From the NCBI GenBank assembly GCA_947503135.1, contig CANNCQ010000018.1, forward strand, positions 1 to 51,262: a DNA stretch of 51,262 nucleotides, given 5' to 3'. How positions within the stretch are numbered: the first letter of the stretch is position 1; every line of letters starts with the position of its first letter. Of this stretch, positions 15,706 to 24,527 are shown piece after piece. A model generated the notes under the pieces. The model was not told where the DNA came from. It worked only from the letters and a program-made list of their open reading frames with translations, and made no database searches. A program made the position numbers and the translations under genes. Source of the DNA: an uncultured Aquimarina sp. (lineage in GTDB: Bacteria; Bacteroidota; Bacteroidia; Flavobacteriales; Flavobacteriaceae).

Positions 15706-16934
15706 TTAGAAAAATTTTAATGTACACAATGCTTGTTATTAGCATTGTTACAACTGCCCAAGAAGCAACATATTCGCCATATTCTCTACACGGTATAGGT
15801 TTAACAAAATTTAGAGGTACAGTGGGTAACCTAAGTATGGGGGGCTTGTCAATAGTTTCCGATCCTGTGACTCCCAATATTTTGAATGCAGCAACTTATG
15901 CCGATTTAAAAACAACCAATTTTTCAGTTGGAGGTTCATATTCAACGGCAACCTTAAAATCTAGTGAGACTGAATCTAAAGGTTCGGCTACAAGTTTTGA
16001 TTATTTGACAATTTCTATACCGGCTAATTTGTTTGGTTTTGGTTTTGGTTTATTGCCTACCACAGCATCGGGTTTTCGTACGGAAGAAACTGTTGGAGAC
16101 GATACTACAACATTATTAGGTAGTGGCGGTGTCAATAGAGCTTACTTTGGTGCGGGTGTTCAGGTTTATAAAGGATTTAAGCTTGGGGCCGAAGTAAGGT
16201 ATAACTTTGGAAGAATAGAAAATGAGGTTGTTTCTACAGCAATAAATACAAGAGTTTCTAGTCAATCCGATATTTCAGGCGTTTCTTATGCTTTTTCGGC
16301 AATTTACGATACTACATTTAAAAAAAAATATACACTTCGCTATTCTTTAAATTATGAATTTTCTACAGATATAAGGTCAAAAAACAATCAAATAATATCT
16401 CAAGTAGCAACAACTCCAGATGGTTTAGTAGTTCCTGTGGCTGCTCCGGAAAGAGGGAGTGTTGCCGATAGAAAATTTAGTTTACCTTCGATAGTTACTG
16501 CGGGTATTGCTTTTTCTCAAAAAAACAAATGGCTTGTAGCTTCTGAAATTAATTTTGGAGAGGTTAACGATTTTCAAGACCGTTTTATAACAAGGGATAA
16601 TGTTACTTATATAGATCCTTTCGGAATAAGATTTGGAGGATACTTCCAGCCCAACTATCAATCGTTAAATAATTATTTTGAGCGTATTATTTATCGAGCA
16701 GGAATTAGGTACGATAAAACAGGCTTAGTGTTTAATAATGAGGAAATTAATGAGTTTGGCATATCTTTTGGATTAAGTTTGCCTCTTAGCCAAGGATATT
16801 CTACGATAGATTTTGGTTTTGAAGCAGGAACCCGAGGGACAACCAACTCGGAAGCAATTGAGGAAAATTTTCTTAATTTTTCTTTAGGATTAAGTTTAAC
16901 AGATAAATGGTTTAACAAACGTAAATACGATTAA
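15702..16934 (+). CDS. Outer-membrane beta-barrel protein (FadL-like shape), function unknown
   Basis: A 410-residue secreted protein with a signal peptide (ending IVTTAQ). YSPYSLHGIGLTKFRGT and LSMGGLSIVSD near the start, followed by repeated beta-strands such as FGFGLLPTTASGF and KLGAEVRYNFGRIE, look like OmpP1/FadL-type barrels common in Bacteroidota. It overlaps coaX by four bases and precedes a TPR protein by eight, so it is cotranscribed. Role not known; neighbours (TPR protein, LptC) suggest envelope biogenesis. Confidence 0.7.
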   Translation: MIRKILMYTMLVISIVTTAQEATYSPYSLHGIGLTKFRGTVGNLSMGGLSIVSDPVTPNILNAATYADLKTTNFSVGGSYSTATLKSSETESKGSATSFDYLTISIPANLFGFGFGLLPTTASGFRTEETVGDDTTTLLGSGGVNRAYFGAGVQVYKGFKLGAEVRYNFGRIENEVVSTAINTRVSSQSDISGVSYAFSAIYDTTFKKKYTLRYSLNYEFSTDIRSKNNQIISQVATTPDGLVVPVAAPERGSVADRKFSLPSIVTAGIAFSQKNKWLVASEINFGEVNDFQDRFITRDNVTYIDPFGIRFGGYFQPNYQSLNNYFERIIYRAGIRYDKTGLVFNNEEINEFGISFGLSLPLSQGYSTIDFGFEAGTRGTTNSEAIEENFLNFSLGLSLTDKWFNKRKYD

Positions 16935-16951
16935 AAAATATAATGACTTTT

Positions 16952-18337
16952 ATGAAACTACTTAAAATCACATTAGCCACTATTTTTGCAGGGAGCATGA
17001 TTGCAAATGCTCAAATTACCGATGAGTGTAGGCAAGACGCTTCATTGGGTATTGAAAGTGCAAAAGTTAAGAATTATAAAGAGGCAGGGCCTTATTTGTT
17101 GAAAGTACGTAAAAACTGTCCTACGTACAGCTTAGCAATATACCAGTATAGCGAACGATTAGTTAGGGCGGAATTAAAGACCTTGAAAAAAGCGAAAGCT
17201 CCTTTGGTGCAACAACAAAACAAGGCAAATGAATTAATTGCTTTGTTAAAAGAACGCAAACAATATTTTCCAAAAGAAACTTCTGATGGCGATTTGTACT
17301 CAGATATTGCTTTGATTATGTTTGAAAGTAAATTAGGTTCGTCTGAAGAGCAGTTCAATATGTATTCAAAAGCTTATGATGTAGATAAAGCAAATTTTAA
17401 CGGACCTAAGAAAATGTACACATATTTTGGTTTGTTAGTAGATTTACAAGCGCAAGGAAAAAAAGATATTCAGCAAGTTTTTGACTTATATGATGACCTT
17501 AGTGATAAAATCGAGTTAGAACAAACAAAAAAAGCTACTGTAATTCAAAAATTATCTAGTAAAGAAGAATCGGGAGCAACCTTGTTATCAAAAGAAAAGA
17601 AAAAATTAAACCGTGCAGAGAAGGTATTGAAAATATATGGGCAGGTAGAAAATTCTTTAAAAGCAAAATTAGGGAAGCTAGCAGATTGTCCAAATTTAAT
17701 TCCTCTAATTTCGGGTCAATATGCTGCTAATGAAAATAATTTGGAGTGGGTTAAGAGTTCTGCTCGTCGTTTGTATAAAAAAGAATGTACAGAGGATCCT
17801 TTGTTTTTAAAGTTAGTAGAAAAGCAACACAGTTTAGAGCCTTCAGCATCTACAGCTAAATATTTAGCTAAATTAGCAGAGCAAAGAGGTGACTCAGCCG
17901 CGTCTGAAAAATATTACAACCAGTCGATTGACTTAGAGACGGACCCTAGTAAAAAAGCGGATGCTTTGTATGCTAAAGCACAGTCATTAAAGAAAAAGGG
18001 AAGTTATTCTAAAGCACGTCAATATTATAGACAAGCATTACAAAATAAGCCATCTTTAGGAGGTGCTTATATTCAAATAGCTATGATGGTTGCTAAAAGT
18101 GCTAACAATTGTGGTACGGACGAGTTTAGTAAGCGAGCTACCTATTGGTTGGCAGCAAACTATGCAAGGAAAGCTAAAAGAGTTCAGCCATCTTTAGGTA
18201 AATATGCAGATAAGTTAATAGCAAATTACATGGGAAGCGCGCCTTCTAAAACAGATGTGTTTACTAAAGGTATGCAAGGTAAATCAGTAGCTATTGGTTG
18301 TTGGATTGGAGAATCCGTAAAAGTGCCCAATCTTTAA
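16952..18337 (+). CDS. Periplasmic tetratricopeptide-repeat protein
   Basis: A 461-residue protein with a signal peptide (MKLLKITLATIFAGSMIANAQ). Helical repeats fill the mature part; clear TPR units include DPSKKADALYAKAQSLKKKG and SYSKARQYYRQALQNKPSLG (about 335-375), with Lys-rich coiled stretches around 200-240. The start at 16952 gives a clean signal sequence; an ATG three codons upstream is also possible. Located between an outer-membrane barrel and lptC in a conserved-looking flavobacterial block. Probably a scaffold; partner unknown. Confidence 0.75.
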   Translation: MKLLKITLATIFAGSMIANAQITDECRQDASLGIESAKVKNYKEAGPYLLKVRKNCPTYSLAIYQYSERLVRAELKTLKKAKAPLVQQQNKANELIALLKERKQYFPKETSDGDLYSDIALIMFESKLGSSEEQFNMYSKAYDVDKANFNGPKKMYTYFGLLVDLQAQGKKDIQQVFDLYDDLSDKIELEQTKKATVIQKLSSKEESGATLLSKEKKKLNRAEKVLKIYGQVENSLKAKLGKLADCPNLIPLISGQYAANENNLEWVKSSARRLYKKECTEDPLFLKLVEKQHSLEPSASTAKYLAKLAEQRGDSAASEKYYNQSIDLETDPSKKADALYAKAQSLKKKGSYSKARQYYRQALQNKPSLGGAYIQIAMMVAKSANNCGTDEFSKRATYWLAANYARKAKRVQPSLGKYADKLIANYMGSAPSKTDVFTKGMQGKSVAIGCWIGESVKVPNL

Positions 18338-18358
18338 AAACCAAACTCCTTGTAAAGG

Positions 18359-18916
18359 ATGATTAAAATTGTAAAAAAAATAATAAAAAACATTGCTGCA
18401 ATATTTATTGTGGCAATGTTTTTTTATGCCTGCTCTTCAAAAGAAAAAAACGAGAAATCAATAAAATTTGAAGAGGTGGCTCAAAGTGTGGGTAAGGAGG
18501 TTGTAATTAAACAAACCGATTCAGGAAGATTGGCGGTGGTTTTGAAAACAGCGTTGCTAAAAGATTATACACATTTAAATTTTCCTTACACTGAATTTCC
18601 TAATGGAATAGAGTTGACTATTTTTGATAAAAAAGGAGGGACTTCAGTAGTATTGGCAGACTATGCAATACAATACAAAAAAACTAGTTTAATTGATTTA
18701 CGTGGAAATGTAAAAATAACCACTGCTGACAGTTCAGTATTAAAATCCCCTCAATTGTATTGGAATCAACGATTAAAATGGGCGTTTACTGATTTTCCTT
18801 ATAGCATAACAGCCAAAGATGGTTCTGTTAACAAAGGAGATGGCTTTGATGCAAATCAAAAATTTACCATTTTTAAATCTAGAAGAAATAAAGGGCAGCA
18901 AATTTTAAAAGATTAG
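18359..18916 (+). CDS. lptC: LPS export ABC transporter periplasmic protein LptC
   Basis: A 185-residue protein. An N-terminal membrane or lipoprotein anchor (AAIFIVAMFFYACSS) is followed by a single OstA/LptC-like jellyroll: GIELTIFDKKGGTSVVLAD, IDLRGNVKITTADSSVLKSP and LYWNQRLKWAFTDFPYSI are typical LptC strands. It should hand LPS from the LptBFG inner-membrane pump to LptA. lptB/F/G are not in the window. It follows the TPR gene by about 20 bases. Confidence 0.85.
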   Translation: MIKIVKKIIKNIAAIFIVAMFFYACSSKEKNEKSIKFEEVAQSVGKEVVIKQTDSGRLAVVLKTALLKDYTHLNFPYTEFPNGIELTIFDKKGGTSVVLADYAIQYKKTSLIDLRGNVKITTADSSVLKSPQLYWNQRLKWAFTDFPYSITAKDGSVNKGDGFDANQKFTIFKSRRNKGQQILKD

Positions 18917-18936
18917 CAATAAATAATAAATAGAAA

Positions 18937-19113
18937 ATGAAGATAGTATCGGTGGTATTTCAATATGCTTATTTGATTATAGCAATATTTATGGGGTATA
19001 AGGCTTTTGTTGAATATCAAAACGGAGGAAGTAAACTTTGGTTTTACTTTATGTTTGCTGTGGCTGCTGTAGCGATGTTTTTCTTTAAAAAACATTTCAA
19101 TAAAAAAATGTAG
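18937..19113 (+). CDS. Small two-helix membrane protein, 58 aa
   Basis: MKIVSVVFQYAYLIIAIFMG, a short polar turn (YKAFVEYQNGGSK), then LWFYFMFAVAAVAMFFF and a basic tail KKHFNKKM. Two transmembrane helices with a positive C-terminus. It starts 20 bases behind lptC and is very likely cotranscribed. No function known. Its position and clean topology make it credible despite its length. Confidence 0.75.
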   Translation: MKIVSVVFQYAYLIIAIFMGYKAFVEYQNGGSKLWFYFMFAVAAVAMFFFKKHFNKKM

Positions 19114-19186
19114 CATTCTAGTAGGTGTAGTTGGGTTTAAAAAGTCTTAGGCATTTAGCTCAAAAAAAGATTAAAGAAGTATTACC

Positions 19187-19218
19187 AAGTGAAAACGATT
19201 GTTTTCACTTTTTTTTTA
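19187..19218 (+). terminator. Terminator before ppiD
   Basis: AAGTGAAAAC (19187-19196) pairs with GTTTTCACTT (19201-19210) across GATT, then a T-run. It closes the coaX-lptC transcript. Confidence 0.85.
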
Positions 19219-19267
19219 AGTAATAAAGCTTTATTTTCGCCATCTTGTGTAATAAATATACCCATAA

Positions 19268-21379
19268 ATGGCAGTATTAAATAAAATCAGACAAAGATCA
19301 TTTTTTCTTATAATAATTATTGCTTTAGCATTATTTGCTTTTGTATTAGCGGATTTGTTTAGAAGCGGTGGTTTTAGTGGAAGTAAAGCTCAAAAAACTA
19401 TTGGTGAAATTAACGGGGAAGAAATTAGAACCCAAGATTTTCAGAAAAATCTAGATCAAGTATCTCGTGGTAGAAATGGAATGCCTGCTGTTAACAGTGT
19501 TTGGAATCAAATGGTGGAAACAGAACTAGTAGGTCAGCAAGTTGAAGAAGCAGGAATTATTGTTGATAGTGAACACTTAAGAGGGGCAATCGAAAAGGCT
19601 TATGCTAGTGATCCTACTTTTCAAAATGAGAACGGAGTTTTTGACTATTCAAAAGTTCAGTCTTTTGTAACGGAAATGAAAGAAACAAACCCTCAGCGTT
19701 ATCAAAATGTTTGGTTAGGTTTAGAGAAAGACCGTTTACAGGCAGCTGCTTCCGATGTTTATTTCGATATGGTTAAGGCGGGTATCAACTTTTCAAATAA
19801 AGAAGGAGAAATTGCTTACAATGCCAATAATGAAACGTTAAACTTAAAATACGTTCAGTTACCATACACAACTATTGCAGATAGTTTAGTTTCTGTATCG
19901 AAATCGGATATATCAAATTACATTAAGAGTAATAAAAATCAATACATGCAAGATGCAAATGTTGATTTAGCGTATATCAAAATTGATGAAGTAGCTTCGT
20001 TAGAGGATGAACAAGAGATTTCCAAAGGATTGAAAGCGTTAATTGGTGATACCGTAGAGTATAACAATCAAATTAATGCAAACGATACAATACCAGGCTT
20101 TGCCTCAACAACTAATGTGGAAGAATTTGTAAATGCAAATTCTAGTCAAAAATATAATGTAAATTTCCAGTTTAAAAATCAACTTAATAAGGAGGTTGCA
20201 AACAACTTATTTGATGCTCCAATTGGTAAAGTATATGGACCTTATAAAGAGGGTTCCTTTATTAAATTATCAAAGCTAGTAGCCGAAAGTAAAATGCCAG
20301 ATTCTGCGAAAGCAAGTCACATTTTAATTGCATGGGAAGGATTAAGAACTGCACAAGACGTTACGCGCACTAAAGAAGAAGCTAAAGCTTTAGCAGATAG
20401 TATTAGTGATGTAGTTTCCAAATCAAAAAGAAAATTTGCTGAATTAGCAGAAGTTTTTTCGGCAGATAAGTCGAACAGTGCTAAGGGAGGAGATTTAGGA
20501 TACTTTACTCCAGGTAGAATGGTACCTGCTTTTAACGATTATATATTCAATGGTAAAAAAGGAGATATAGGTGTTGTTGAAACTCAGTTTGGTTATCATG
20601 TAATACATGTTGAGGATCAAAAAAATATTCAAAAAGCAGTTAAAATAGCAACAATTACTAAAGCTATCGAGCCTAGTGAAAAAACAATTGGAGAGATTTA
20701 TGCTAAAAACTCTAATTTGGTGCAAGCAGCTAGATCAAATGGTTTTTCTGAAGCAGCAAAAGAAGCAGGTCTTACGGTAAGTCCTGTAAATGGAATTAAA
20801 GAATTAGATGAGAATATTCCAGGTGCAGGTCAACAACGTTCAATTGTGCGTTGGGCTTTTAATGAAGATAATAAGGAAGGTGCTATTAAAAGTTTTGAAA
20901 TACCTTCTGGTTATTTCATAGCCAAAATTGTTCGCCGTAATAAAAAAGGATTGAAGTCTGTAGAAAGTGTTTCTAAGGAAGTAATTTCTATTTTAAGAAA
21001 AGAAAAGAAAGCAGCACTTTTGAAGGATAAAATTAAAGCTTCAGATTTAGAAAGTATTGCAGTTTCTAATGGAACTAAGGTTAAAAGTGCAAGTGCTGTA
21101 AGCTTAAAATCAGGTTCAATTAGTGGTGTAGGTGTTGAAAAAAAGGTAGTTGGCGCTGCATTTGGATTGGCGGAAGGTAAAGTTTCAAGTCCTATTGTTG
21201 GAGAAAAGGGAGTATATGTAGTTTCTGTTACTTCAAAAACACCAGCTCAAAAATTAGCTTCTTATAAAGGTATTGCTAATAAAGAAGTTTCGTCAAACGT
21301 AGCTGCAGCTAGAAACGCTGTTATTACAGCTTTAAAAGATAAAGCAGAAATTGTTGATCGTAGATCGGAATTATACTAA
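19268..21379 (+). CDS. ppiD: PpiD-like membrane-anchored peptidyl-prolyl isomerase/chaperone
   Basis: A 703-residue folding factor of the cell envelope. A cytoplasmic N-terminus and one membrane helix (about 11-31, SFFLIIIIALALFAFVLADL) are followed by a SurA_N-like chaperone domain (45-160). A parvulin/rotamase domain lies at about 345-445 with SHILIAWEG, FAELAEVFSADKSNSAKGGDLGYF and FGYHVIHV, and a second parvulin-like C-terminal region follows without the full motif. Topology and length match PpiD. It helps outer-membrane and secreted proteins leave the Sec channel. It has its own terminator. Confidence 0.88.
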   Translation: MAVLNKIRQRSFFLIIIIALALFAFVLADLFRSGGFSGSKAQKTIGEINGEEIRTQDFQKNLDQVSRGRNGMPAVNSVWNQMVETELVGQQVEEAGIIVDSEHLRGAIEKAYASDPTFQNENGVFDYSKVQSFVTEMKETNPQRYQNVWLGLEKDRLQAAASDVYFDMVKAGINFSNKEGEIAYNANNETLNLKYVQLPYTTIADSLVSVSKSDISNYIKSNKNQYMQDANVDLAYIKIDEVASLEDEQEISKGLKALIGDTVEYNNQINANDTIPGFASTTNVEEFVNANSSQKYNVNFQFKNQLNKEVANNLFDAPIGKVYGPYKEGSFIKLSKLVAESKMPDSAKASHILIAWEGLRTAQDVTRTKEEAKALADSISDVVSKSKRKFAELAEVFSADKSNSAKGGDLGYFTPGRMVPAFNDYIFNGKKGDIGVVETQFGYHVIHVEDQKNIQKAVKIATITKAIEPSEKTIGEIYAKNSNLVQAARSNGFSEAAKEAGLTVSPVNGIKELDENIPGAGQQRSIVRWAFNEDNKEGAIKSFEIPSGYFIAKIVRRNKKGLKSVESVSKEVISILRKEKKAALLKDKIKASDLESIAVSNGTKVKSASAVSLKSGSISGVGVEKKVVGAAFGLAEGKVSSPIVGEKGVYVVSVTSKTPAQKLASYKGIANKEVSSNVAAARNAVITALKDKAEIVDRRSELY

Positions 21380-21398
21380 AAAATAGATATAATCAATT

Positions 21399-21430
21399 AA
21401 AAAGGCTTTTTGTTTACAAAAAGCCTTTTT
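21399..21430 (+). terminator. Terminator after ppiD
   Basis: AAAAAGGCTTTTTG (21399-21412) pairs perfectly with CAAAAAGCCTTTTT (21417-21430) across TTTA. Confidence 0.85.
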
Positions 21431-21521
21431 TGTTTTTTAATAAAGTTTATCTGGCTTTGTAAAAAGCATATAGTTTTATTGAACAGAGTTCGCTTATAAA
21501 AGCATAAATAAAATTGCCTAA

Positions 21522-21544
21522 ACTAACGGCAGTTAGTACTTTTG
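21522..21544 (+). promoter_or_regulatory. Palindromic operator touching a -7 box
   Basis: ACTAAC-GGCA-GTTAGT (21522-21537) is an inverted repeat whose last base is the first base of TACTTTTG (21537-21544), a perfect TAnnTTTG -7 box. A protein bound there would block the promoter of the following uptake locus. DtxR/IdeR- or Fur-like metal repression is a reasonable guess, not shown by the sequence. Confidence 0.55.
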
Positions 21545-21567
21545 CAAAATAAATACTTTAAATTTTA

Positions 21568-21954
21568 GTGATTAAAGCGTATTATGCCATATTGTTTTTT
21601 GTGTGTTTAGGGATAAAACCCTTTTATACTATAGGGTACGTGGCATATTATGAGCTTAATGTTGATGCTATTATTGAAAAATACTGTGTCAATAAATCAA
21701 AGCCTAAGTTTAAATGTAATGGGAAGTGTCACCTCGCAAAAAAACTTTCATTTACGGCTACGGCAGCTAGTGATAATACTAATCAGGTAATTTCCAATAG
21801 TTTAAGAGAAGCGTTTTTTCCTGTGTTTTTTCAAGTACAAAACTTCCGTAATACGGTTTTAAGTAAACCAATACTTCAAAAAAAACAATGGTTTTTTATT
21901 CCTAAAAACTATAAAGTATCGCTAAGTATTAGCTCTCCTCCTCCACAATGTTAA
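21568..21954 (+). CDS. Small Cys-containing membrane protein of a metal-uptake locus
   Basis: A 128-residue protein beginning at GTG (the nearby ATG is out of frame). An N-terminal hydrophobic segment (AILFFVCLGIKPFYTIGYVAYYE) is followed by a conserved-looking Cys cluster, EKYCVNKSKPKFKCNGKCHLAK, with CNGKC and a neighbouring His that could bind a metal. The C-terminus is SPPPQC. Proteins of this shape sit before TonB receptors in some Flavobacteria; no named family is recognised. Position behind a palindromic promoter and ahead of a TonB receptor and PepSY protein suggests a role in iron, copper or haem handling. Confidence 0.6.
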   Translation: MIKAYYAILFFVCLGIKPFYTIGYVAYYELNVDAIIEKYCVNKSKPKFKCNGKCHLAKKLSFTATAASDNTNQVISNSLREAFFPVFFQVQNFRNTVLSKPILQKKQWFFIPKNYKVSLSISSPPPQC

Positions 21955-22033
21955 TTGATTTTCACATCATCAGTAATGATGATTTCTTTACTTTAAAATC
22001 AATTTACAATTGATTTTCCACTTATTAGTAAGC
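21953..22033 (+). repeat. Direct and inverted repeats in leader of TonB receptor
   Basis: AATTGATTTTCACATCATCAGTAA (from 21953) recurs imperfectly as AATTGATTTTCCACTTATTAGTAA (from 22008). A perfect 10-bp inverted repeat AAAATCAATT/AATTGATTTT lies at 21995-22017, and CATCAT/ATGATG at 21965-21981. Could be a regulatory RNA hairpin or operator array between the Cys protein and the receptor gene. Confidence 0.45.
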
Positions 22034-22150
22034 TATAATTTTAGTTTACCACCTTGTATTATTCAAAATTGAACTTTTCAATTAATGTATAAACTATGTT
22101 ATGGTATTTTTTTAGTTTTCACTAGGGTAGGAAATCGGATTAATTCATTA

Positions 22151-24478
22151 ATGAATAAAACAATATCTTCAATTATAGCAATTTTTGTAGCGGTAGTTAC
22201 AAATTTTGCTCAAACTACTTATGTGGGAAAAGTACAATCGGGAAACCAAGCTTTAGAGGGGGCTACCTTAACTGCAGTTAACGGAAAAGGAAGCGCGATT
22301 ACCAATGCTAAAGGTGAATTTCAAATAACGTTAATTAATACACAAGTAGTAACAATTCAGTACTTAGGTTACGAAACTTTAAAGTATGCTTTTAAAAACG
22401 ATAAAGCTCATGTAATAGCGCTTAATCCAACACTTAGTTCTTTGGAAGAGGTAGTGATTTCGGCAAGTAGGGAATTGCAAGAGCGTAAGGAAGTGCCTCA
22501 TGCAATTTCAGTAATTACCAGCAAAAAAATAGCGGAAACCAAAGCGTTTGGTTTCGATCAATTAATAAACGATACTCCAGGGGTGTACATTTCGTCGTCA
22601 CGGGCAAGTAGTAATGAGCAACATTTTACGGCTGCTCGTTCGCCAATATCTACACGTCCGCTATTTTTGTTTCTTGAAGATGGTTTACCTACCAGGCCCA
22701 CGGCTATTTTCAATCACAATACATTACTCGAGCGTAATCAGGCCACTTACGATCGAATAGAGGTGCTAAGAGGACCAGCAGCAAGTATTTATGGTAGTGA
22801 TGCTATTGGAGGTAGTTTTAACTTTATAACTAAAAACCCTGAAAATAAGCTTAAAGGAGCTTTTGATTTGCAAACCAATACCTTAGGTTTTACAGGGGCT
22901 AATTTAGATTTTGGTAAATATATCAACAAATATGTAGGGTTTTATGTAGCTTCTCAATACAATCAACGTAACAATGGCCCTTTTGAACATAGTGATTATT
23001 CTAAAAAAGCACTTACACTTAAATTGGTGGTGAATCCTACCGTAGCTTCTAAGCTTACGTTAACATATAATAATGTTGATTTTTTTACAGACATGGCGGG
23101 TTCTATTGGTGAAGCTGATTTTAGAGCTCAAAATTTTGAAAGCGATCAAACATTTACTAATCGTGATGCCGAATCTTCTCGTATTCGATTAGTGTGGGAT
23201 CAAACTTGGAATGAAAACAATAAAACTTCTTTTAGTGCTATTTACAGGGAAAATACCATGATTCAAAATCCATCGTTTAGAATTCGACAAAATCGAACTA
23301 TGGGGCAATTAAATGGTACAGGTTCGGGAGAGTTGAATAATAATACTTTTGAGAGTTATTTTGGAAATGTGCAACATAAAATGAATTTTGATGCTTTGAA
23401 ATCGAACTTAATACTAGGAGGGACCCTTGATATTACGAAACAAGATTATGTGGCAAATAGAACTGAAGTTACTGTGGATACGGTAACAAGAAGTAATATT
23501 GCTTTTAATGTGTTGCAAGATGATTTTATTTTGAACTACTTAGCAGACATTAATAATTATGCAAGCTATGCACAGTTTGAAATTGCTCCTGTTAAGGAAT
23601 TGAAAATTACTTTAGGAGCGCGTTATGATATTTTTGAATATGATTTTGATAACCGTATAGAAGGTGGGTTGGTCGATAGTAGGGATAGTTGGAGTAATTT
23701 TTCTCCTAAAATAGGACTGAATTATAATTATTCTAATAAGGGTGGATTATTTGTAAATTATTCAGAAGGTTTTACACCGCCACAAGCTACTACACTTTAC
23801 CGAAGTAGAAATCGAAATGAAGGTTTAGAGCCTAGCGAATATTTTAATTATGAAATTGGCTCGTACAATCAAATCAATTCTAAGTTTAAAATTGATTTGG
23901 CATTGTACTATTTAGAAGGAAGAAATACTTTAATCACTATTAGAGATCCTGAGAGTGCTAATGGGGATGCTTTTTTGAATACAAATGCGGGAAGAACAGT
24001 ATCTTATGGTATTGAATATGGTTTTTCGTATAAGCCTATAAAAGAAATTGAAATTTCACATAATGGTACTTATGCAAAGCATGAATATAAGAGATTTGTG
24101 TTTAATGGTGATGATTTTTCCAACACCGATAGAGAGATTGCGCCTAATATTATAGGGACTTCAAAAATTAGTTTTAGACCTCAAAACGGACTTAATATTG
24201 CTTTTGAGCATGAGCTTATAGGAGGTTATAATACGAGTTTAGAAGGGCAAGCATCAGACGAATTGAGTAACCCTGACACTACTACTTATAGCGGGCACAA
24301 TGTGTTTAATTTTTTAGTGAATTACAGGTATAAAAAAGTAGAGGTTTGGATGCAATTACTTAATATATTCGACGATTTATATGCTAACCGGGTAAGTTTT
24401 AATAGTTTTAGAAACGAAAATAGCTACACGGTTGGTAATCCTCGAGCTTTTCATTTTGGAGCACGTTATAATTTTTAA
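22151..24478 (+). CDS. TonB-dependent outer-membrane receptor
   Basis: A 775-residue receptor from the ATG at 22151, which yields a standard signal peptide (MNKTISSIIAIFVAVVTNFAQ); the frame is open further upstream but that adds an odd extension. A carboxypeptidase-D-like domain (YVGKVQSGNQALEGATL...) precedes the plug (EEVVISASRELQERKEVPHA, RIEVLRGPAASIYGSDAIGG) and a 22-strand type barrel ending in YTVGNPRAFHFGARYNF. The family imports siderophores, haem, vitamin B12 or metals using TonB energy. The PepSY protein behind it points to a ferric siderophore or metal chelate. Confidence 0.9.
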   Translation: MNKTISSIIAIFVAVVTNFAQTTYVGKVQSGNQALEGATLTAVNGKGSAITNAKGEFQITLINTQVVTIQYLGYETLKYAFKNDKAHVIALNPTLSSLEEVVISASRELQERKEVPHAISVITSKKIAETKAFGFDQLINDTPGVYISSSRASSNEQHFTAARSPISTRPLFLFLEDGLPTRPTAIFNHNTLLERNQATYDRIEVLRGPAASIYGSDAIGGSFNFITKNPENKLKGAFDLQTNTLGFTGANLDFGKYINKYVGFYVASQYNQRNNGPFEHSDYSKKALTLKLVVNPTVASKLTLTYNNVDFFTDMAGSIGEADFRAQNFESDQTFTNRDAESSRIRLVWDQTWNENNKTSFSAIYRENTMIQNPSFRIRQNRTMGQLNGTGSGELNNNTFESYFGNVQHKMNFDALKSNLILGGTLDITKQDYVANRTEVTVDTVTRSNIAFNVLQDDFILNYLADINNYASYAQFEIAPVKELKITLGARYDIFEYDFDNRIEGGLVDSRDSWSNFSPKIGLNYNYSNKGGLFVNYSEGFTPPQATTLYRSRNRNEGLEPSEYFNYEIGSYNQINSKFKIDLALYYLEGRNTLITIRDPESANGDAFLNTNAGRTVSYGIEYGFSYKPIKEIEISHNGTYAKHEYKRFVFNGDDFSNTDREIAPNIIGTSKISFRPQNGLNIAFEHELIGGYNTSLEGQASDELSNPDTTTYSGHNVFNFLVNYRYKKVEVWMQLLNIFDDLYANRVSFNSFRNENSYTVGNPRAFHFGARYNF

Positions 24479-24488
24479 ATGTAGTAAG

Positions 24489-24520
24489 CGTGTTGTTTGT
24501 AGTAAGCAACACGTTTTTTT
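24489..24520 (+). terminator. Hairpin between receptor and PepSY genes
   Basis: CGTGTTG (24489-24495) pairs with CAACACG (24507-24513), followed by seven Ts. The PepSY gene starts eight bases later, so this may only partly stop transcription and set the ratio of the two products. Confidence 0.65.
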
Positions 24521-24527
24521 ATAGTAT

